A DNA stretch of 64,000 nucleotides from Chelativorans salis (GTDB taxonomy: Bacteria; Pseudomonadota; Alphaproteobacteria; Rhizobiales; Rhizobiaceae). The stretch covers positions 186,001-250,000 of the forward strand of contig NZ_JAOCZP010000001.1 of assembly GCF_025336525.1 (NCBI RefSeq). Direction: 5' to 3'. The translations under genes were made by a program, and so were the position numbers. How positions within the stretch are numbered: the stretch's first letter is position 1; every line of letters starts with the position of its first letter. Shown one piece after another: positions 17,913 through 28,750 of this stretch. The notes below the pieces were generated by a model. That model was not told the DNA's origin and did not search any database. It worked only from the letters and a program-made list of their open reading frames with translations.

Positions 17913-19493
17913 TCAGCGCTCTTCCGTCGCCAGTGCTCGCCAAGTGGCGTAAAGCATGAGCACCAGCAGGATGGCGAAGGGGAAGCCGGTGGCGATGGCA
18001 CCGGCCTGCAGTGCCGCCAGCCCTCCGCCGAGAAGCAAGACGATCGCCACCAGCCCTTCGAAGGTGGCCCAGAAGACGCGCTGCGCCACCGGTGCGTCGA
18101 TCTTGCCGCCGGCGGTGATGGTGTCGATCACCAGCGAACCGGAATCAGATGAGGTGACGAAGAAGACGATCACCAGGATGATGCCGATCAGCGAGGAGAT
18201 GGCAGCCAACGGCAGGTCGGCCAGCATGGCGAACAGCGAAAGCTCCGGCACATAATCAACCACCGTCTGCTGCACGCCTGTGTAGCCCTCTGTCAGGAAC
18301 TGGTTCATCGCCGTGCCGCCGAAAGTCGTCATCCACAGAATGGACACCAGCGTCGGGATGATGAGCACGCAGGTAATGAACTCGCGCACCGTGCGGCCCT
18401 TGGAGACGCGGGCAATGAACATGCCGACGAAGGGCGACCAGGATATCCACCAGGCCCAGTAGAAAGTGGTCCAGCCGTGCACGAAATCCGTATCGTCGCG
18501 GCCGATCCAGTTGGAAAGCGCGGGCAGGTTCTTCACATAGATCCAGGTGTTGTTGAAGAAGCCGGTGATGATCGCCAACGTCGGCCCGAGCAGGATAACG
18601 AAGAACAGGAGCGTGATGGCCAGCACCATGTTGATTTCCGACAGCCGCTTGACGCCTGCATCGAGCCCCGCCACGACCGACACCAGCGCTACCGCCGTTA
18701 TCCCCATGATCAGGAGTACCGTATTGGTATCGCTCACCTCCACGCCATAAAGCTCGTTGAGACCGGCCATGGCCTGCGATGCGCCCAGGCCCAGCGAGGT
18801 TGCGAGGCCGAACAGGGTGGCGAACACCGCCATGGTGTCGATGACATGGCCTATCCAGCCGCGCACGCTCTCGCCGAAGATGGGATAGAAGGCGGAGCGG
18901 ATGGAAAGGGGCAGGCCCTTGTTATAGGCGGCCAGCGACAGCGACAGCGCCAGCACGGCATAGATCGCCCAGGGATGCAGGCCCCAGTGGAAGATAGTGG
19001 CCGCCATGGCCATCTCGCGCGCTTGCTCCACGGCGCCCGGCACCACCTCGCCGTCGACAATCGGCGGTGCCACGCCAAGTGGCGGGTTGTTGAAGTGATA
19101 CATCGGCTCCAGCACGCCGAAGAACATCAACCCGATGCCCATGCCGGCGGCGAAAAGCATGGCGAACCAGCCGGCATAAGAATATTCGGCCACGGCGTCC
19201 TTGCCACCCAGGCGCACCTTGCCGAACGGCGTGAACACCACCACGAGGCAGAAAATGACGAACAGGTTGGCCGAGATCATGAAGACCCAGTCAAAGGTCG
19301 AGGTGAGCCAGGTGCGCAGCCCCCCGAGTATCGGGCCGGCGCTCTCGCGGAAAATCAACGTGACGATGACGAACGCGACGATGACGACGGCAGAAACGAA
19401 GAAGACGGGATTGTGGACATCCAAGCCCATGATCCGGACATTGTCCTGCCCCGGCGCAAGACCGGGTTCCTCCTGGACGGGCGTATCAGCCAT
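17913..19493 (-). CDS. BCCT family betaine/choline/carnitine-type transporter
   Basis: A 526-residue transporter with twelve predicted membrane helices. The sequence contains FHWGLHPWAIYAVLALSLS and FYWAWWISWSPFVGMFIARVSKGRTVREF, the tryptophan-rich substrate-site segment of BCCT proteins (BetP, OpuD, BetT). It probably imports glycine betaine or a related osmolyte with sodium or protons. ATG 19493 (MADTPVQEEPG) is preferred because GGAG sits about eight bases upstream; the frame is open much further upstream to 20312 without meaning. The C-terminal tail is short, so an osmosensor tail like that of BetP is not evident. Confidence 0.9.
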   Translation of the reverse strand: MADTPVQEEPGLAPGQDNVRIMGLDVHNPVFFVSAVVIVAFVIVTLIFRESAGPILGGLRTWLTSTFDWVFMISANLFVIFCLVVVFTPFGKVRLGGKDAVAEYSYAGWFAMLFAAGMGIGLMFFGVLEPMYHFNNPPLGVAPPIVDGEVVPGAVEQAREMAMAATIFHWGLHPWAIYAVLALSLSLAAYNKGLPLSIRSAFYPIFGESVRGWIGHVIDTMAVFATLFGLATSLGLGASQAMAGLNELYGVEVSDTNTVLLIMGITAVALVSVVAGLDAGVKRLSEINMVLAITLLFFVILLGPTLAIITGFFNNTWIYVKNLPALSNWIGRDDTDFVHGWTTFYWAWWISWSPFVGMFIARVSKGRTVREFITCVLIIPTLVSILWMTTFGGTAMNQFLTEGYTGVQQTVVDYVPELSLFAMLADLPLAAISSLIGIILVIVFFVTSSDSGSLVIDTITAGGKIDAPVAQRVFWATFEGLVAIVLLLGGGLAALQAGAIATGFPFAILLVLMLYATWRALATEER

Positions 19494-19838
19494 TTTTAGC
19501 TCCATTTTTGTCCGGCGCAGGCAAGAAAAGGCCCCCATGGCCCACGCGCCGGAACATTCCTCCGCACAACGAGCCTGTAGAAAAACAGCCGTGCAAAATG
19601 GTCTCTTTGCGACCCCAACCGTGCGGAATGAGACGAAAGTCCAACAATTCAGGCGGAAAATGAACCCCCCGGCGGCGAAAATGTGACGAAATCGGCGCGT
19701 TTCCAGAAGATTCTCGCCCCGTAGGCGCATGACGCTTGACGTGTGGAGTGCGACAGGAAAGCATCTACAACGTTCATAGCCGGAACATTTTGCCGCAGGG
19801 CGCATTATGTCCGGTGCAACGTTATGTTGGAGAGTCGT
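19494..19838. other. 345-base divergent intergenic region
   Basis: Spacer between the leftward BCCT gene and the rightward glycine-zipper lipoprotein gene. I see no convincing coding frame. It holds a TTGACG hexamer at 19736-19741 and an EcfG-like promoter at 19782-19806 in front of the lipoprotein. A partial direct repeat (CCGGAACATT) occurs near 19549 and 19780. Confidence 0.5.
19782..19806 (+). promoter_or_regulatory. Candidate EcfG (general stress response) promoter
   Basis: GGAAC at 19782-19786 and CATT at 19803-19806 are separated by 16 bases, close to the alphaproteobacterial EcfG pattern GGAAC-N16/17-CGTT. The predicted start of transcription would leave about 25 bases of leader before the lipoprotein ATG at 19839. 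The -10 element deviates by one base, so this is tentative. Confidence 0.4.
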
Positions 19839-20105
19839 ATGAGAAAGCTCATTCTTTTGGTGCCGTTCTTGGTCGCCGCCGCAGCGTGTACGCCCACTGA
19901 GCAGGGTGCGGCGATCGGCGGTCTGGGCGGCGCAGCAGTTGGCGCGGCGGTAGCCGGTAACGAGGTCGAAGGGGCGGTCGTCGGCGGTGCGGCCGGCGCT
20001 ATTGCCGGCGCGCTCATCGGACGGGCAGCCGAAGGCCGCAACCAGTGCATCTACCGCGACGAGTACGGCCGTCGCTATACCGCAGCGTGCCCGAGGGGCT
20101 ACTGA
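19839..20105 (+). CDS. Glycine-zipper lipoprotein
   Basis: An 88-residue outer-envelope lipoprotein. The signal sequence MRKLILLVPFLVAAAAC ends in a lipobox (AAAC) with the lipidated cysteine at residue 17. The mature part starts with TPTEQGAAIGG and runs through a glycine-zipper region (GGLGGAAVGAAVAG, GGAAGAIAGALIG) typical of small membrane-associating lipoproteins. The C-terminus RDEYGRRYTAACPRGY is conserved in rhizobial relatives. The ATG at 19839 has GGAGAG upstream. Role unknown; the upstream EcfG-like promoter would fit a stress-inducible envelope protein. Confidence 0.8.
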   Translation: MRKLILLVPFLVAAAACTPTEQGAAIGGLGGAAVGAAVAGNEVEGAVVGGAAGAIAGALIGRAAEGRNQCIYRDEYGRRYTAACPRGY

Positions 20106-20144
20106 GCCTTCTGCGGTCGCGGTGAGCGATCGACGAGACCAAGC

Positions 20145-20175
20145 GAATGGGCCGAAGCATTGCTTCGGCCCATTC
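20145..20175. terminator. Bidirectional terminator
   Basis: Near-perfect 15-base stem: GAATGGGCCGAAGCA (20145-20159) and TGCTTCGGCCCATTC (20161-20175). It lies between the convergent lipoprotein gene and the leftward alpha-galactosidase gene, followed rightward by CTGTTT. Confidence 0.75.
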
Positions 20176-20224
20176 CTGTTTGCGCCATCGGATGGAGCGC
20201 TGGCGCGGGGAGGAACTCTTTCGC

Positions 20225-21595
<1,371 letters not shown>

Positions 21596-21611
21596 TCTGC
21601 TTCTCCGAAGT

Positions 21612-23279
21612 TCAAGCGGCAATTTCGAACGCGGCACGGACGAGCCGCTCCGTATAGTCGGTCTTGGGGTTGGATAGCACCTCCTCCACCGGGCCTTCTT
21701 CGACGATCCTGCCGAACTGCATCACCATCACCCGATGACACAGCGCACGCACCACCTTCAGGTCGTGCGAGATGAAGAGATAGGAGAGGCCCTTCTCGTC
21801 CTGCAGCTTGCGCAACAGGTCGATGATCTGCGCCTGCACCGACAAATCGAGCGCCGAGGTCGGTTCGTCGAGCAGGATGAATTCCGGTTCCAGAGCGATA
21901 GCCCGGGCGATGGCGATACGCTGGCGCTGACCGCCGGAGAACTCGTGCGGAAAACGGTTGAGGATGGTATCCGGCAGCCCGGCGTCGACGAGCGCCTGGC
22001 GCACGCGGTCCACCCGCTCGCGCGTATTGGCGCCGATGCCGTTGACGATCAGCCCCTCTTCAATGATCTGCCTGACCGACATGCGCGGGTTGAGCGAGGC
22101 GAAGGGGTCCTGGAACACCACCTGCATGCGCGAGCGCAGCGGCTGCATGCCCTTGCGGTCCCTGCCGTGGATCGCATCGCCATTGAAAAAGATCTCGCCG
22201 CCCTGGTTGTCGATCAGCCGGATGAGGGCTTGGCCGAAGGTGGTCTTGCCCGAGCCGCTTTCGCCGACGAGGCCGAGCGTCTCATGGCGCTTCAAGCCCA
22301 GGTCGAGGTTATCGACGGCCACCAGGTCGAAATAGTCGGGCTTGAACATGCCGCCGCGCCTGAGCTTGAACGTGACGTTGACCTCCCGGCCCTCCAGCAC
22401 GATGGGCTCACCTCCGCCGAGTGGCTTTGCCGAGCCCTTGGGTTCGGCGCCCATGAGACGTTGGGTGTAGGGGTGCTGCGGTTTGCGGAACAGCGCCTCG
22501 GTCTCGTTGTGCTCCTGAACGACGCCGTTCTGCATCACATAGACATATTCGGAGAACTGGCGGACGATGGTCAGGTCGTGGGTGATCAAAATCACCGCCA
22601 TCCCGTATTTGTCCTTCAGCTCTTTGATGAGATTCAGGATCTGCGCCTGCACCGTCACGTCGAGCGCGGTCGTCGGCTCATCGGCGATGAGGATGTCCGG
22701 CCGGTTGGCGAGCGCCATGGCGATCATCACGCGCTGCCGCTGTCCTCCGGAAAGCTGGTGCGGATACTGCCTCAGCCGCGCCTCGGGCTCGGGGATGTGC
22801 ACCTCCTCCAGAAGCTGCCGCGCCCTTTCCATGGCTTCCTTGCCGCTGATGCGATTGTGCAAATGCAGGATTTCGCAAATCTGGCGGCCGATCGTATAGA
22901 CCGGGTTGAGCGAGGACATAGGCTCCTGAAAGATCATGGAGACCTTTTTGCCGCGCAAGCGCCGCATCCCCCGCTCGCTCATGGACACGATGTCCATTCC
23001 CGAAAGCATGATATTCGTGCCCGGCTTGATCGTCGCCCGCCGCGACAAAAGCCGCATCACCGTGCGTGCCGTCACTGACTTGCCGGAGCCGCTCTCGCCC
23101 ACCAGCGCAATGGTTTCGCCCTGGTGCAGCTGAAACGAGACGTCGCGCACCGCATTCACCACCCCGCCCTCGACCTTGAAGTCGACGGCGACGTTGCGCG
23201 CATCGAGGATCAGCTCGCGGCCGTGCTGGCCGAGGTCGTGCCGCTCGGGCGGGGCGAAGGGATTGCTTCTGTCGAGCAT
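21612..23279 (-). CDS. agpD: ABC transporter, fused double ATPase (alpha-galactoside importer)
   Basis: A 555-residue protein with two Opp/Dpp-type ATPase domains in tandem. Walker A motifs are GESGSGKSVTA (domain 1) and GESGSGKTTFG (domain 2). The signature sequences LSGGQRQR and FSGGQRQR are both intact, as are the Walker B ADEPTTALD and LDEPTSALD. It energises the two permeases encoded just upstream. Ten bases separate its start from the permease stop. The substrate is inferred from the neighbouring alpha-galactosidase; the same architecture also serves peptides. Confidence 0.85.
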   Translation of the reverse strand: MLDRSNPFAPPERHDLGQHGRELILDARNVAVDFKVEGGVVNAVRDVSFQLHQGETIALVGESGSGKSVTARTVMRLLSRRATIKPGTNIMLSGMDIVSMSERGMRRLRGKKVSMIFQEPMSSLNPVYTIGRQICEILHLHNRISGKEAMERARQLLEEVHIPEPEARLRQYPHQLSGGQRQRVMIAMALANRPDILIADEPTTALDVTVQAQILNLIKELKDKYGMAVILITHDLTIVRQFSEYVYVMQNGVVQEHNETEALFRKPQHPYTQRLMGAEPKGSAKPLGGGEPIVLEGREVNVTFKLRRGGMFKPDYFDLVAVDNLDLGLKRHETLGLVGESGSGKTTFGQALIRLIDNQGGEIFFNGDAIHGRDRKGMQPLRSRMQVVFQDPFASLNPRMSVRQIIEEGLIVNGIGANTRERVDRVRQALVDAGLPDTILNRFPHEFSGGQRQRIAIARAIALEPEFILLDEPTSALDLSVQAQIIDLLRKLQDEKGLSYLFISHDLKVVRALCHRVMVMQFGRIVEEGPVEEVLSNPKTDYTERLVRAAFEIAA

Positions 23280-23288
23280 CTTATTCCC

Positions 23289-24449
23289 TCAATACGGATC
23301 GATGGCATCGCGCAGACCGTCGCCCAGCGCGTTAAAGGCGAAGACGGTGATCAGCACGAACACCACTGGCGAAAGGATCCACGGATAGGAGCCGATCACG
23401 GAGAAGTTGGACGTGTCCTGCAACATCAGTCCCCAGGAGATAAGCGGCGGCTTCACCGCAAAGCCGAGGAAGCCGAGGAAGCTTTCGAGCAGCACCACCG
23501 TCGGGATCGCCAGCGTGACGGCGACGATCACGTGGGAGAGCACATTGGGCAGGATGTGGCGCAGGATGATGCGCCCGTCCCCTGCCCCTACCGCCATCGC
23601 TGCACGCACGTAGTCGATGCGCGCCAGAGCCAGTGTCTTGCCGCGCACCTCGCGGGACAGCTGCGCCCAGCCCAGCGCGGCGAGCACGACGATGACGAAG
23701 GCCAGGAAGACGTTGGACGACGTGGTGGCTGGGATCAACGATGCAAGCGCGAGGTATAGCGGCAACTGCGGGAATGCCAGCACCAGCTCCACGAAACGCT
23801 GAAGCCAGGTGTCCGCACGCCCGCCGAGATAGCCGGAGGTGATGCCGACCAGGGTGCCGACGGTCGTCGTGATGGTGACGACGATAAGGGCGATGGCGAG
23901 CGAGATGCGCGCGCCGACGATGCCGCGCGAAAAAATATCTCGGCCGAACTTGTCGGTACCCAGGAAATGCACCGGCTGGCCATCGCGCGCGCCGAAGAAA
24001 CGCACCCTGGCGGGAATCAGGCCGAAGAGGCGGTATGGACTGCCCTCGACGAAGAAACCGAGCGCGATCGGGTTCTCCAGGTCCGGCCCGGTAATCGGCT
24101 GAAAGGTCACCGGGTCAAGCTCTCCGGTCTCGCCGATCGGATAGGCGTAGGGCATGAGTGAGAAGCTGCCGTCGGGCGCGAAGAAGCTGATATGGTCCGG
24201 CGGTGCGAAAGCGATGCCAGGCTCCTTCGGGTTCATCGGCGCGAAGAAGTCGCCGAAGATCGTCACGATCACCAGGAGCGACACCAGAATCAGGCCGACC
24301 ATGCCGCTGACGGAACGGCGGAGGCGCCGCCAGACGAGCCGCGAGTAGCTCTCCTCGCCCTGGACCGGCTTGGTCGTCGGTGCCTCCGGTGGGATTCCGG
24401 GCGAGGCTTCTTCATGCTCGGTCGGGGTGGGAAGAATGGTCGTGCTCAT
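23289..24449 (-). CDS. agpC: ABC transporter permease (OppC-like)
   Basis: A 386-residue permease with a cytoplasmic N-terminus (about 40 residues), a first helix (VGLILVSLLVIVTIFGDFF), a long periplasmic loop, and five further helices. The EAA loop reads GAGDGRIILRHILPNVLSHVIV. The periplasmic loop of over 100 residues is longer than in most DppC proteins, a feature of this sugar-linked branch. Its ATG overlaps the stop of the upstream permease gene (ATGA). Confidence 0.82.
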   Translation of the reverse strand: MSTTILPTPTEHEEASPGIPPEAPTTKPVQGEESYSRLVWRRLRRSVSGMVGLILVSLLVIVTIFGDFFAPMNPKEPGIAFAPPDHISFFAPDGSFSLMPYAYPIGETGELDPVTFQPITGPDLENPIALGFFVEGSPYRLFGLIPARVRFFGARDGQPVHFLGTDKFGRDIFSRGIVGARISLAIALIVVTITTTVGTLVGITSGYLGGRADTWLQRFVELVLAFPQLPLYLALASLIPATTSSNVFLAFVIVVLAALGWAQLSREVRGKTLALARIDYVRAAMAVGAGDGRIILRHILPNVLSHVIVAVTLAIPTVVLLESFLGFLGFAVKPPLISWGLMLQDTSNFSVIGSYPWILSPVVFVLITVFAFNALGDGLRDAIDPY

Positions 24450-25456
24450 TCGGCTGCTCCTCCCAGTCGCACACGCGGGTCAAGCAAGGCCAGCAGGAAG
24501 TCGGCGATGATGTTGCCAATGATCAGCGTCGCCGCCAGCACCAGCATGAACGTGGCCGTCACATAGACGTCGCCGCGGTTCATGGAGCCGACGATGGCCG
24601 GCCCGACGGTGGCGAGCGAGAAGACGATTGCGACCTCGATCTCGCCGGTCAGCATATAGGGCAACACCACGCCCTGATAGGCGACGAGCGGATGCAGCGC
24701 GTTGGGCACCGCGTGCTTGAGCACCACCGCGCCTTCCGATAGGCCCTTGGCGCGCGCCGTCTCCACATATTGCGCGTTCAGCGTATCGAGCAGGTTCGAC
24801 CGCATGACGCGCATGTTGTAGGCAAGCCCGCCGAAGGTGGCGATGGCGATCACCGGCCAGACATGCTTCACGAGATCGACGAATTTCGCCCACGACCACG
24901 GCGCTCCGCCATAACGCGGCGAAAAGAAGCTGCCGAGCTCCTGCACGTTGAGCTTGAAAGCGAGGATGTAGAGGATGATCAGCGCCAGCAGGAAGCGCGG
25001 GATCGTCATCCCGAGGAACGAGATGAACGAGAACAGCGTGTCGACCCAGCTATATTGCCGCGTCGCCGCGATGATGCCGAGCGTGATGCCGAAGATCGAC
25101 GCCAGGATGTGACAGGTGAGCGCCAGCAGGATCGTGCGCGGCAATCGTTCCGCCACCACGTCGCCCACCGGCTTGTTGTAGAAGAAACTGTGCCCGAAAT
25201 CGCCGCGCGTCACGATGCCGGTGAGCCAGCGCGCATATTGCACCGGGATCGGATCGTTGAACCCGCGCGCTTCGCGCCAGGCCTCGGCCTGCGCCTCTGC
25301 CTGCTCGATTGAGGCGCCGCCCTGGTTGATGAGCTGGGAGCGGATGTAGTCGCCATAGTCGCCCGGCGGCGCCTGGATGATGGCGAACGTCACCACGCTC
25401 AAGACGAACAGGACGGGCAGCGCCGACAAAACGCGTATGGTTACGAAGCGCAGCAT
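24446..25456 (-). CDS. agpB: ABC transporter permease (OppB-like)
   Basis: A 336-residue permease with the OppB/DppB start MLRFVTIRVLSALPVLFVLSV, about six membrane helices and an EAA loop (ARAKGLSEGAVVLKHAVPNALHPLV). It partners with the OppC-like permease encoded next, which overlaps it by four bases. It follows the binding-protein gene by 55 bases, so the operon order is binding protein, permease, permease, ATPase, alpha-galactosidase. Confidence 0.84.
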   Translation of the reverse strand: MLRFVTIRVLSALPVLFVLSVVTFAIIQAPPGDYGDYIRSQLINQGGASIEQAEAQAEAWREARGFNDPIPVQYARWLTGIVTRGDFGHSFFYNKPVGDVVAERLPRTILLALTCHILASIFGITLGIIAATRQYSWVDTLFSFISFLGMTIPRFLLALIILYILAFKLNVQELGSFFSPRYGGAPWSWAKFVDLVKHVWPVIAIATFGGLAYNMRVMRSNLLDTLNAQYVETARAKGLSEGAVVLKHAVPNALHPLVAYQGVVLPYMLTGEIEVAIVFSLATVGPAIVGSMNRGDVYVTATFMLVLAATLIIGNIIADFLLALLDPRVRLGGAAE

Positions 25457-25511
25457 GATTCAACTCTTCCTGGCGGACGAGGGGACGGACCCCCTCGCCG
25501 CCGTTGTCGCC

Positions 25512-27605
25512 TCAGTTCACCGGACCGTCCGCGCCCGGCTCGCCGGGCAGCGTTTCGGCAAACAGCTCGTAGTCCTGCTGCTTGTCCTTCGGCACATACA
25601 CCCGCTCGCGGATAATGTTGTCCTCGGCCCAGTTGAACATGAAGATGGGCGCGCCTGCAGGGATGTTGGCAAAGCGCTTGTTGATGATGAGGGCACCCGG
25701 ATACTGCGTCACGCCGATCGCCCACAGGTTCTCGGTGTAGAGCTTCTGGTACTTCTTCATCAGCTCAAGCCGCTCCTGGTTGTCCCGGCTCGATGTAAAG
25801 GCGTTGACGACCTCGACCATCTCCTCCTCGAAGGGCAAGAGGTCGAGCGTGCCATCGGTGCCCGCGCGCCGCGTCCAGGTCGAGCGCGGCCCCACCGGCG
25901 CCAGCCGCTCGGTAAACTTGAGCGCCGTCGCCAGTTCCTCCGAGTTGCGGAAGAGGGCCCAGTCGAACTTGCCGCCCTGCAGCAGATCCTGCTCCGTGTT
26001 GGAGTTCTGGATGTTCAGGACCACGCGCAGGCCTATGCGCTCCATCATGGCGATAATGCCTTCGGCAAGGCTTCTGTTGGTCTGATAGTCGCCATTGATG
26101 AGCATGACGATCTCGACGTCCTGACCGCCGACGCCTTCCGCGTCTTCGGGGAAGTTGACGATGCCGTTACCGTCCGTGTCGGTCAGGCCGGCCTTTTCCA
26201 GTTGGGCCTGCGCGGTTTCCACCGAGTAAGGGTAATAGACCGTGGACTCCTTGTCGTAGAACGACGTCCCGGAATAGAGACCGCCCGGATAGATGGCCGT
26301 GAAGGGCCCTTTCACCAGCGCCTCGCCCAGCCGCTGCCGGTCAAGCGCGTGGGTGATGGCCTTGCGGAAGTCGAGATTGCGATTCAGTTCCCGGATCGCC
26401 TGGCCGCGCGCATCGGGGCTGCCCCAACCATTGGCCGAAAGGTTCGGATAGACCGTGTAGCCGATGGTGCGGGCGCCGAAGGCAAGACGCGCCGGCGCAT
26501 TGTCGTCCGCCGCCTTCCTCAGCGACTCCACATAGTTCTCGGGCTGTTCGAGGTTTGAGAAGTCGCCAGTGCCGGCCACCGCCTGCACATCGCGGTCGGC
26601 CCAGGTGGACAGCTTGTAGTGCACCTCGTCGAGATAGGGGAGTTGGTTGCCCTCCTCATCGACCTTCCAATAGTAGGGATTGCGGCGCAGCACGACGATA
26701 TCGTCCGACCGGTATTCCACCGGGACCCATGCCCCCATCACCGGCCAGTTCATGAATTCCGGCGGGAAGGCGTTTTGATACTGGTCGTAGGTGTTGTCCG
26801 AGTATTTCGGATGCTCGGGCTTCAGGATGTGCGACGGTCCGGGACAGAAGGTGCCGTAGGCCATCTGGTAGAGATACTGCTCGGGAAAGGCTTCCTCGAA
26901 GGTCCAGCGGATCGTGTAGTCGTCGAGCGCTTCGAGCTTCGTCCCCTTGCCGCCGAATGTGTCGGCCGTCGCGCCGTTGAGCGGCGAGACATTGGGGTCG
27001 AGCACATGGTCTTCCCAATAGAACATCACGTCGTCGGCATCGAACGGATCGCCGTCGGACCATTTCGCGCCCTCGATCAACTGCATCGTGAGCTGATGGC
27101 CGTCCTCCGACCACTCCCAGCTCTTGGCGAGGTTCGGCATCGGCTCGACCTCGTCCGCCTTGACGGTGAAGAGCGGCCCGACGCGCGTCAGGCATTCCAT
27201 CATGCCGATATCGATACCTCCCCAGCCCTGGCTCTGGCCGGCGATGTAGTTCCAGCCCTCGGGCCGGCCACCGATGACGTGGCGCATCACGTCGCCATAG
27301 GTGCCGATGCCGTCGGGCATGTTTCCGGCCTTGTAGACCAACGGCTCCTTCGGCAGGCGCTCTTCCACCGGCGGCAGCTTGCCCGTGTCGACGAAATTCT
27401 CCTTGACCCACTCGGGCTCGTGGTACGCATCAAGCGCGCGATACTCCATGATGTCGGAAATGCCGACAAAGACCGGCTCGCTCTGCGCCGGAAACACCGG
27501 CGGATCCGGCGGCGTGGTCGGCTCCACTATCTGGGCATGCACCGCCAGCGCCGATGCGCTCAACAGCATACCCGCCCCACTCAGGGCCATCAGCTTCCTG
27601 TACAT
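25512..27605 (-). CDS. agpA: Periplasmic binding protein, family 5 (alpha-galactoside type)
   Basis: A 697-residue SBP_bac_5 protein with an N-terminal signal peptide (cleavage after ALAVHA). The SBP core shows LAKSWEWSEDGHQLTMQL, SDGDPFDADDVMFYWE and a helix FRKAITHALDRQRL, all hallmarks of oligopeptide-type binding proteins. At nearly 700 residues it is longer than peptide binders (about 540), and the extra length matches AgpA, the melibiose and raffinose binding protein of Sinorhizobium. Substrate assignment rests on that similarity and the GH4 gene in the operon. It is the first gene after the divergent regulator spacer. Confidence 0.83.
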   Translation of the reverse strand: MYRKLMALSGAGMLLSASALAVHAQIVEPTTPPDPPVFPAQSEPVFVGISDIMEYRALDAYHEPEWVKENFVDTGKLPPVEERLPKEPLVYKAGNMPDGIGTYGDVMRHVIGGRPEGWNYIAGQSQGWGGIDIGMMECLTRVGPLFTVKADEVEPMPNLAKSWEWSEDGHQLTMQLIEGAKWSDGDPFDADDVMFYWEDHVLDPNVSPLNGATADTFGGKGTKLEALDDYTIRWTFEEAFPEQYLYQMAYGTFCPGPSHILKPEHPKYSDNTYDQYQNAFPPEFMNWPVMGAWVPVEYRSDDIVVLRRNPYYWKVDEEGNQLPYLDEVHYKLSTWADRDVQAVAGTGDFSNLEQPENYVESLRKAADDNAPARLAFGARTIGYTVYPNLSANGWGSPDARGQAIRELNRNLDFRKAITHALDRQRLGEALVKGPFTAIYPGGLYSGTSFYDKESTVYYPYSVETAQAQLEKAGLTDTDGNGIVNFPEDAEGVGGQDVEIVMLINGDYQTNRSLAEGIIAMMERIGLRVVLNIQNSNTEQDLLQGGKFDWALFRNSEELATALKFTERLAPVGPRSTWTRRAGTDGTLDLLPFEEEMVEVVNAFTSSRDNQERLELMKKYQKLYTENLWAIGVTQYPGALIINKRFANIPAGAPIFMFNWAEDNIIRERVYVPKDKQQDYELFAETLPGEPGADGPVN

Positions 27606-27670
27606 CTTTCCTCCCTTTCGTCACTTTACGCGTCTTGCCGGAACTCCCATCCGGACACAGTTGCGTATCC

Positions 27671-27699
27671 CATGACGGTACCCCTTGCGCAGCGTCATG
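27671..27699. promoter_or_regulatory. Inverted repeat in the agpA/agpT spacer
   Basis: CATGACG (27671-27677) and CGTCATG (27693-27699) are inverted and 22 bases apart centre to centre, that is two helical turns. They lie in the 146-base divergent spacer between the binding-protein gene and the AraC regulator. A pair of activator half-sites for the AraC protein is the simplest reading. Confidence 0.4.
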
Positions 27700-27751
27700 C
27701 AATCCGGTTCTCTAAGCACTTATTCCGGTTTTTAAAGATTGGGGAGGAAGC

Positions 27752-28741
27752 ATGTCGGATGTGATCGAAAGGCGTGAGACACGGAAGGAAAAGGCGAAGG
27801 CGCCCAAACCCGTGCCACGCCCCGACCGCCGGTTCTATGCCACCACGAAAGCCTTCGGTCGCTTCGGCATCCGCTGGTTCGATCCACAACTGATGCCGAC
27901 CGAGCATTGGCACGGCCATATCGAGTTCAACTGGCTGACCGAGGGAGGGATGGGTTATCTTTTCGACGGCCGGGCCGTGGAAATCCCCGCGCAACGGCTG
28001 GTGATGTTCTGGGCGGGCATCCCGCACCAGACCGTACGCATCGATCGGGGAAGGAGCGGCGAGGCCCGCCAGTGCAACATCTACCTGCCGCTCGACACCT
28101 TTCTCTATATGCCCAATCTTGGCAGGCTAAACGAAACGATGATCGGCGGCGGCGTGATCGGGTTGCCCGGTGACGCCGTCGACAACGCGCTCCTGGAGCG
28201 CTGGTACCAGGACTACCGCAGCGGCGATGCCGAGCGCGCGGACATCCTGAAATCCGAGATCGCCAACATGCTGCGGCGCACGACGCTCGTCGGCTGGGAG
28301 GAACTTCTGCCGCCATGGATCGAGACGCTGGAGCCGGTCGTCCGCACCGCCTCTCCGCTGCGCTACGTGGTGGCGATGGTGCGCTATATCCATGAGAACC
28401 TGGCCGAGCCGATCTCGTCCCGCGATGTCGCGCGCGTGGTGGGCCTGCATCCAAACTACGCGCTCAACCTCTTCACGCGCGTCATGCGCATCCCGGTGCG
28501 CCGCTTCGTCATCCGCATGCGGCTTATCCGCGCCCGCGCGCTGCTCTTCGAGGGCAATCTTTCGATCGCCAACGCCGCCTTCCAGTCCGGCTTCACCTCG
28601 CTCAGCCAGTTTTACACCCACTTCCGCGCCGCCTATGGCATGACGCCGCTCGAGATGCGTCGCAATCTGGTGGCGAGTGGAAAACTTCCTGGCAAGCCGG
28701 TGAAGGATGCCTGGACCGACTGCCAGCGCGATGCCGTGTAA
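27752..28741 (+). CDS. agpT: AraC family regulator of the alpha-galactoside operon
   Basis: A 329-residue AraC/XylS protein. The N-terminal cupin-like half (HWHGHIEFNWLTEGGMGYLFDGR) is the sugar-sensing domain. The C-terminal two helix-turn-helix units are ISSRDVARVVGLHPNYALNLFTRVM and LSIANAAFQSGFTSLSQFYTHFRAAYG. It is divergent from the agp-like operon, and the arrangement matches AgpT, an AraC-type activator at the Sinorhizobium agp locus. The start is ATG 27752 with GGGAGG just upstream. Confidence 0.8.
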   Translation: MSDVIERRETRKEKAKAPKPVPRPDRRFYATTKAFGRFGIRWFDPQLMPTEHWHGHIEFNWLTEGGMGYLFDGRAVEIPAQRLVMFWAGIPHQTVRIDRGRSGEARQCNIYLPLDTFLYMPNLGRLNETMIGGGVIGLPGDAVDNALLERWYQDYRSGDAERADILKSEIANMLRRTTLVGWEELLPPWIETLEPVVRTASPLRYVVAMVRYIHENLAEPISSRDVARVVGLHPNYALNLFTRVMRIPVRRFVIRMRLIRARALLFEGNLSIANAAFQSGFTSLSQFYTHFRAAYGMTPLEMRRNLVASGKLPGKPVKDAWTDCQRDAV

Positions 28742-28750
28742 ACAGCTCGC

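Noticed and set aside
18477-19499. A 340-residue frame antisense to the BCCT transporter gene
   Set aside because: It is rich in His, Arg and Glu with no family motifs and lies fully opposite a well-supported gene; high GC content produces such shadows.
21735-23078. A 447-residue frame antisense to the double ATPase gene
   Set aside because: No recognisable domain, and the opposite strand has all ABC motifs intact.
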